Below, piece by piece: positions 60,135-64,000 of a stretch of DNA of 64,000 bases. Source of the stretch: JACVRN01 sp036389255 (GTDB lineage: Bacteria; Acidobacteriota; Blastocatellia; Pyrinomonadales; Pyrinomonadaceae); assembly GCA_036389255.1 (NCBI GenBank), contig DASVQI010000009.1, positions 1 to 64,000 of the forward strand, given 5' to 3'. The position numbers and the translations under genes were made by a program. Numbering within the stretch: the first letter of the stretch is position 1; the number at the start of each line of letters is the position of its first letter. The notes under the pieces are model-generated. The model saw nothing but the letters and a program-made list of their open reading frames with translations, made no database searches and was not told the DNA's origin.

Positions 60135-60196
60135 GAAAAATAATTAGCGTCCCTAGAAAATAATTACCATTTCCAGGAAAAAGTTAGCGTCTCACA
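60135..60196. mobile_element. Three 20-bp repeats, possible insertion-sequence end
   Basis: Three units start GAAAAATAATTAGCGTC (60135), GAAAATAATTACCAT (60156) and GAAAAAGTTAGCGTC (60176), spaced about 20 bp. On the other strand the block begins TGTGAGACGCTAACTT. Repeated transposase-binding sites near a TG-terminus are typical of IS21-like ends, but there is no transposase here, so this would be a solo end at the border of the pil operon. Confidence 0.4.
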
Positions 60197-60202
60197 ACAA
60201 CT

Positions 60203-60244
60203 TTAATGACTGCGCCAAGCTTATAAGCTTGGCGCAGTCATTAA
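60203..60244. terminator. Perfect 42-bp palindrome
   Basis: All 42 bases read the same on both strands (TTAATGACTGCGCCAAGC at one end, ...AGTCATTAA at the other), with no spacer; the centre is AAGCTTATAAGCTT. It lies between the 3' ends of pilC (plus) and the helicase remnant (minus) and may be a bidirectional terminator. Confidence 0.75.
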
Positions 60245-60279
60245 TTTAATGCGACATTTACTAGTATGCCTCATGGATC

Positions 60280-61683
60280 CTAGTCACCTTGACCTTCGGG
60301 TACATCATTAGCGAGTATTAGATTACGCCCATTCATCAGAGAATCCACGAAAGTATCGGAAGTAATCCTACCTTCTATTACTCGAACGAAAAGCTCACCC
60401 AACTCTTGTATAGGAATAAGTTTATAAGTGGTATTTGGGTTAATTGCATTATTCATGTTGGGGGCATTACGTACGGCTAAGTCATGAAACCCCGGGCGGC
60501 CGAACACTGCATAGGTGGTCGGATTAAACCGAGCTCCGGATCTAACTATTTCAGTGCATTTGCTATCCGAAACATTTGTTCTGGAGGCTGTAACTGAACC
60601 TACCAAAATTCCATTTGATACCGGTAAAAGGATGTCAGGTTCTCCTTCTCTTTGTTTAGCGATGCGAGTAGCTGCTAATTCTAGGGGAGGAGAGTTAAGC
60701 AATTCAACAATCGCGTGCTCCAACGCTGTCCCTTCTAGCTCATATATTGCATGTATAATGCGTGGGTCACGACCATGTTTTTCTAAGCAGGCTGCTTGAT
60801 TGTGTTTTGCTCTTTCTTGGGACTCTCCCAGCCTTCTGATAATCGCTTCATGGATGCGCTGCGCAGTTCTTGGATTAATGATGCCTCTGAAATCATCTGC
60901 TGGGGTATCAAGGATTCTATCGAGTGAAGAATACCCGGCGTCAACCAGTCGCTTAACTGTCATTCGAGTGCCCCCACGCACACCGAGCTTATGCAATTCT
61001 ATACCTTCGGTTTGGACGCCTCTAATCAATCTTTCACTTAGAACTCGCACCTCAGTTACAAAACCGGCATCATACTTTAACGCGAAAGCAATACGGCGAA
61101 TCGTATCTGTCATCCATGCCGCTGTTTCCGCAATCCTCTGTACGATTCCCGACAGAAATCTATTTCCTCCAGGTGCATATCTGTTCTCTATCTCACGCAT
61201 GTCTGTGCAGTTAATCCAATCATTTAAGAGAAGAGACACCTGTATTCTTCTGTCTAAATCGATTTGGCTACTTACCACCGTAGTCTGGCTTGACCATTCG
61301 CAAAGACCCTCGCGATTCCTTGGGTCAAATGCTTCTAATCTCTGCCATGTTTCGTTTCTATCTGGAGCTCGGAAGGTAATCCTTAGCTGATCGCTGATCT
61401 CTCGACAATGTAAACACGCGAAAATCAACTCCCAAGGTTCCCAGTTAGTTGGGTCAATGTTTTCGAGGGCTTGTTGAAGTAGGACAAAGCTCTCTACCTC
61501 TACTCTACTGGCAGCACATAGAGATCCAAGAGGAGTAGTAGTAAAGCCGCCTTCATTAGGTTGTTCGAGTAAGCGGTGGCGTTGTAAATACGTAATATTA
61601 TCTGAGATCCGTTTGATGAATGACTCACGAGTTTTAGGGCTACTATTTATTAATTTACCGAAGCGTCTTCCGGCATCTCTGGT
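60280..61683 (-). pseudogene. C-terminal remnant of a Ski2/Hel308-like helicase with a nuclease-like tail
   Basis: Open frame of 467 codons with no ATG at its head; it is broken by a TAG at 61684-61686, so it looks like the 3' part of a longer gene. From the N-terminal side: RISDNITYLQRHRLL and GGFTTTPLGSLCAAS resemble the winged-helix region of Ski2-type helicases; the middle part has a Sec63/HhH-like segment (GIELHKLGVRGGTRMTVKRL, VDAGYSSLDRILDTPADDF); the last 140 residues (GEPDILLPVSNGILVGSVTA) are weakly nuclease-like, without the expected Lys. The shortest frame that a gene caller would take starts at TTG 61428. Low GC, no partner genes. A defence-related origin is inference only. Confidence 0.6.
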
Positions 61684-61729
61684 CTACAGGAAACTCAAGC
61701 CCCAAGCGCGAGAGTAGAATTCAAGGCAA

Positions 61730-62026
61730 CTATGTCTTGAGAGACAATTCCTTTCCTGAAGCACAACCTGCGGCCTCGATTTCACTGAATCCCTGAACAA
61801 CTGCCTCAATTTGCTTTCCTATAAATACATGTGAATTAAAATCTCCTTTCTCAACTGCGGTGACTGCATCTCCATGCAATTGCTTAAGATGTTGGGCCAG
61901 TTCCGAACCAACGTATAACGTTAATAATTCAACCAACATTCCAGGCGGCAAGCCGGGCGTGAGGACATCCACCAAACGCAACGGTGCGTCAAGCGTCAAA
62001 GATTCTCGTTTATTCCCTCCTATCAT
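61730..62026 (-). CDS. Hypothetical 98-residue protein
   Basis: Predicted small acidic protein just upstream of the helicase remnant, same strand. A helix-rich sequence (LPPGMLVELLTLYVGSELAQ, HLKQLHGDAVTAVEKGDF) without signal peptide or recognised motif. No clear ribosome-binding site before the ATG at 62026. It may be a genuine accessory gene or a fragment of a larger one, since the downstream gene is truncated. Confidence 0.4.
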   Translation of the reverse strand: MIGGNKRESLTLDAPLRLVDVLTPGLPPGMLVELLTLYVGSELAQHLKQLHGDAVTAVEKGDFNSHVFIGKQIEAVVQGFSEIEAAGCASGKELSLKT

Positions 62027-62062
62027 CTTTGGAGTATTGGTAAGCGTCTGATGAAGGCAATT

Positions 62063-62103
62063 AAGTCCGGTATGCCGGACAATTCGTCCGGCATACCGGA
62101 CTT
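62063..62103. repeat. Nested double palindrome
   Basis: The 18-bp arm AAGTCCGGTATGCCGGAC is followed by AATTC and its exact reverse complement. Each arm is itself a hairpin (GTCCGG-TATG-CCGGAC and GTCCGG-CATA-CCGGAC). The stretch 62027-62270 otherwise holds no convincing gene. Confidence 0.85.
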
Positions 62104-62274
62104 GTGCAAGCTATTAGCCGTAAGCCATCCGAAAAAACTCCAGCAAAATCCGTTTTTTTGGAAACGCTCCAGAGGTACAGTTAATGCATATATCGGAAAT
62201 ATGAAGCCAGCTTCAGGCTTCGAAAATGTACTGTACCAAGAATGAGCCGCAAGGCTCAGAGAGGAGCTTTAGTC

Positions 62275-62427
62275 GTGGTCAAACTCGCATATTGGATGCA
62301 AAAGCTAACAGGGTCGCTGCTGGGCAGTTTCATGGCGGCTGTTCTGGCCGGAGACATCATGGTCTGCGTAGCACTGATTCTGTTCGGCTTCGACATCACA
62401 CCTACACCCCTCCACACCCTGGCCTAA
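62275..62427 (+). CDS. Small membrane protein, 50 residues
   Basis: GTG at 62275 follows AGGAG (62262-62266) at 8-bp spacing. The product has one hydrophobic helix (LLGSFMAAVLAGDIMVCVAL followed by ILFGF) and short polar ends. The stop codon TAA lies inside the left arm of a strong terminator at 62417. A good ribosome-binding site plus its own terminator make it a credible single-gene unit. No family recognised. Confidence 0.5.
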   Translation: MVKLAYWMQKLTGSLLGSFMAAVLAGDIMVCVALILFGFDITPTPLHTLA

Positions 62428-62450
62428 GGGTTAGGCCAGGGTTTACTTTT
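62417..62450 (+). terminator. Rho-independent terminator of the small membrane protein gene
   Basis: CCCTGGCCTAA (62417-62427) and TTAGGCCAGGG (62431-62441) form a perfect 11-bp stem with a GGG loop, followed by TTTACTTTT. Confidence 0.85.
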
Positions 62451-62473
62451 GTGAACTGCTGGCGGTGCGCGGA

Positions 62474-62504
62474 TTCGATGCGGCCGGAGCAAGGCCGCAT
62501 CGAA
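62474..62504. other. Perfect 12-bp hairpin without T tract
   Basis: TTCGATGCGGCC (62474-62485) pairs with GGCCGCATCGAA (62493-62504) around GGAGCAA. It follows the terminator at 62417 by about 24 bp. Function unknown; the next 250 bp hold only a weak small open frame. Confidence 0.6.
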
Positions 62505-62658
62505 CGCAAATCGTTATCCTCAGTTTATTCCCCGTCGGGTTCGTCACAGACGAGTGTTGACTTGCCGATAGAGCAAGAGGAAGGAGGTTAAGAAATTACG
62601 GTTCGGTATTCGGAAGTCGGGCAAAGAAGTTACGACCCTGATTGTGAGCCGCCAGAAC

Positions 62659-62793
62659 ATGGCGCGCATTTGGAGGAAAGCAGGCCGCGGATTTAACGAG
62701 TCTATCTCCTTCCAGCAGTTCGCGCACGGACGGATGACGTTGACTCAGGAAGTTGAGGAATACCTTGAAAGTTTTCGACAACCTACTCAATAG
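62659..62793 (+). CDS. Doubtful 44-residue open frame
   Basis: ATG-initiated frame (MARIWRKAGRGFNESISFQQ...) that continues an upstream open frame lacking a start codon and overlaps the next gene by 29 bp. A GGAGG lies far upstream at 62583. It could be a gene fragment; no family is recognised. Confidence 0.2.
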   Translation: MARIWRKAGRGFNESISFQQFAHGRMTLTQEVEEYLESFRQPTQ

Positions 62794-64000
62794 CCCCGCC
62801 ACGAAGCCGATGGCGTTGCGACGCATCCGGCTGACATCAATGGCGCTGCTGGTTATCTTGCTCTGGCTGGTTGCTTTCGCCGCGATACCCCTGCATTGGA
62901 AAACCCTTTCGACCCTCTCCGGGCTCACCGCCACTTATCCTTTGTACATCCGGCTGACTAACTGCGTTATTGCCGCTATCTGCGCCGCTTTCCTCTTGTG
63001 GCCCAGAGAGGGCAGCCGACTGGTGGGATGCTGGAACGATTATGCCGGGCTGGCCTTCGCTACTTTCTCCGTGCAGTACGGAATACGTGTTGTCGCCTTC
63101 CTCCTAAAGATTCGGTTTCCCCAACACGCTTACACAATTGATTTAGTCACCGACGTGGTGGTATATGTCGGCTCGTATCTCAACAACATCCTCTTTCTGG
63201 CGGCGGCGCGGATCCTTCTGAACAAAAACCGGAAGATTTATGAGATTCATCCGCCAGAGAACAAGGCCAGGGTCTTCCAGCGCCTTATAAATACCTGGTA
63301 CGGGCTGCGCAACGCATTGCCCGCATGGTATGGACTGATGTTCCTTCTGACCTTGATTGCACTGCTCGAACACCCCTACCCCCTGTCGCTGTGGGTGCGC
63401 TGGCCGGACGCAATCTTCTCCGTCTACTGCCTGAGTTGGTTCGCCTACGCCATCTGGCTCAGCTTCCACGTTCGCCACAAGTTAATGCTGGCGTGGCTGG
63501 GCTTTCTACTGGTGCTTGCCTATGCGGCAGGCCAATTGGTCTTTGCGGCCAACCCCCTCATCGCTTATTCGGTTTCCAGTTATGATGGCTCGCAGCGCCC
63601 CCCAGCCACATGGGTCAGAGATTATCTGGAGACGGAGGAAATTACAGAGAGCATAGGCCAGATCGCAGTTCAGGTTCGCAGGGAAGAGCTTAGTCGAGAT
63701 GCAGGGACGAATGTGGACAAGCCTATTTATAAAAGTGAGGTGACGCAGGATAACTATTTCGAAGGAGCAAAGAAGTTTTTCGACGGTGCTATTTTCGCCA
63801 TCCTCTTCCCTATGAAGTCGCTGCTCTTCCTGCCTGCCTTTATCTTGTATCTGCTGTTCATCATCTCGGCCAACAGTTTCCGCAAAGCATTGCGCGAGAC
63901 GACGAGCATGCGGCAGGACTATCTTTCCAAAGACGGCATTCTGAGAGCCATAGGCAAGAGCACGGAGGCCGATGAAGTACGGCTTATCATCAGGCTGCCC
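62765..64000 (+). CDS. Multi-pass membrane sensor-like protein, cut by the window end
   Basis: Partial: 412 codons open to the last base of the window. TTG at 62765 is preceded by GAGGAA; ATG at 62810 is an alternative. Hydrophobic helices occur at about 24-43, 58-77, 88-108 (GLAFATFSVQYGIRVVAFLL), 118-140, 190-210 (WYGLMFLLTLIALLE), 220-240, 245-265, and after a 90-residue hydrophilic loop again at about 345-380 (AILFPMKSLLFLPAFILYLL). The chain then leaves the membrane with SMRQDYLSKDGILRAIGKS and a strand-like EVRLIIRLP. The layout, a membrane-embedded input part with an extracytoplasmic loop and a cytoplasmic start of a new domain, suits a signalling protein (kinase, cyclase or phosphatase), but the effector lies outside the window. 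Confidence 0.7.
   Translation, partial: MKVFDNLLNSPATKPMALRRIRLTSMALLVILLWLVAFAAIPLHWKTLSTLSGLTATYPLYIRLTNCVIAAICAAFLLWPREGSRLVGCWNDYAGLAFATFSVQYGIRVVAFLLKIRFPQHAYTIDLVTDVVVYVGSYLNNILFLAAARILLNKNRKIYEIHPPENKARVFQRLINTWYGLRNALPAWYGLMFLLTLIALLEHPYPLSLWVRWPDAIFSVYCLSWFAYAIWLSFHVRHKLMLAWLGFLLVLAYAAGQLVFAANPLIAYSVSSYDGSQRPPATWVRDYLETEEITESIGQIAVQVRREELSRDAGTNVDKPIYKSEVTQDNYFEGAKKFFDGAIFAILFPMKSLLFLPAFILYLLFIISANSFRKALRETTSMRQDYLSKDGILRAIGKSTEADEVRLIIRLP

Noticed and set aside
62226..62591. 121-codon plus-strand frame and the 64-codon frame at 62051
   Set aside because: They run out of frame over the small membrane protein, the palindrome and the hairpins, and show no coding character.

Overview
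The window looks like chromosome of an Acidobacteriota member, probably class Blastocatellia. The best taxonomic pointers are a 728-residue protein of the acidobacterial VWFA-related family (32828-35014), a VIT-VWA protein carrying an Oar-like TonB-plug fragment, DUF1800/DUF1501 and M28 proteases, and many secreted TPR proteins. The assignment is inference from protein families; there is no rRNA here. Base composition is moderately GC-rich except in two AT-richer stretches, 14500-17300 and 60100-62300, which hold accessory DNA.

Region by region. 1-6900: small regulatory and housekeeping genes: a zinc-ribbon protein between 12-bp inverted repeats, a degenerate receiver protein, a Crp/Fnr regulator, an EEP-family hydrolase, an ECF sigma factor with a cupin anti-sigma factor, an SRPBCC protein, a rhomboid protease and a SWIM zinc-finger protein. 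6970-14040 (minus strand): a VIT-VWA protein, a sigma factor overlapping a zinc-ribbon TonB-like protein, and a TPR protein. 14360-17050: tRNA-Glu with its own promoter and terminator, an apparent solitary integron-type gene cassette (putative glycolipid-binding protein), a 44-nt degenerate copy of the tRNA-Glu 3' half, and a membrane-anchored J-domain-like protein. 17360-29854 (plus strand): TolB/FlgO-like TPR protein, NfeD-like and SPOR proteins, Lnt, RF2 (prfB, with a programmed frameshift), FtsK, a ComEA-like HhH lipoprotein, glycerate kinase, a cysteine-dioxygenase-like cupin and ModA. 29889-50801 (minus strand): ComEC, the VWFA-related protein, RlmD-type methyltransferase, CoaX, a glycosyltransferase, BirA, two M28 peptidases, a DUF1501/DUF1800 pair, an acyl-CoA ligase and a sigma/anti-sigma pair. 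51049-53818 (plus): queE-queC and a secreted CarboxypepD-TPR protein. 53900-60106 (plus): the type IV pilus motor genes pilB, pilT and pilC, interleaved with two related secreted proteins. 60130-64000: accessory tail with a possible IS end, a helicase remnant, palindromes, a small membrane protein and a truncated multi-pass membrane protein.

Functional links: PilB/PilT/PilC, the ComEA-like protein and ComEC together suggest natural transformation by pilus-driven DNA uptake. Three sigma genes are each followed directly by a gene that probably encodes their membrane or zinc-binding partner. QueE and QueC make preQ0, most simply for queuosine.

The most unusual non-coding structure is a set of intergenic repeats built from degenerate 7-9 bp units, usually arranged as two long inverted arms close to gene ends (22355, 23569, 26238, 37119, 40058, 41710, 45232, 48419, 50959), plus a perfect 42-bp palindrome at 60203. 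The best candidate for an overlooked mobile system is the tRNA-Glu / attC-like cassette / tRNA-fragment arrangement at 14419-15455.
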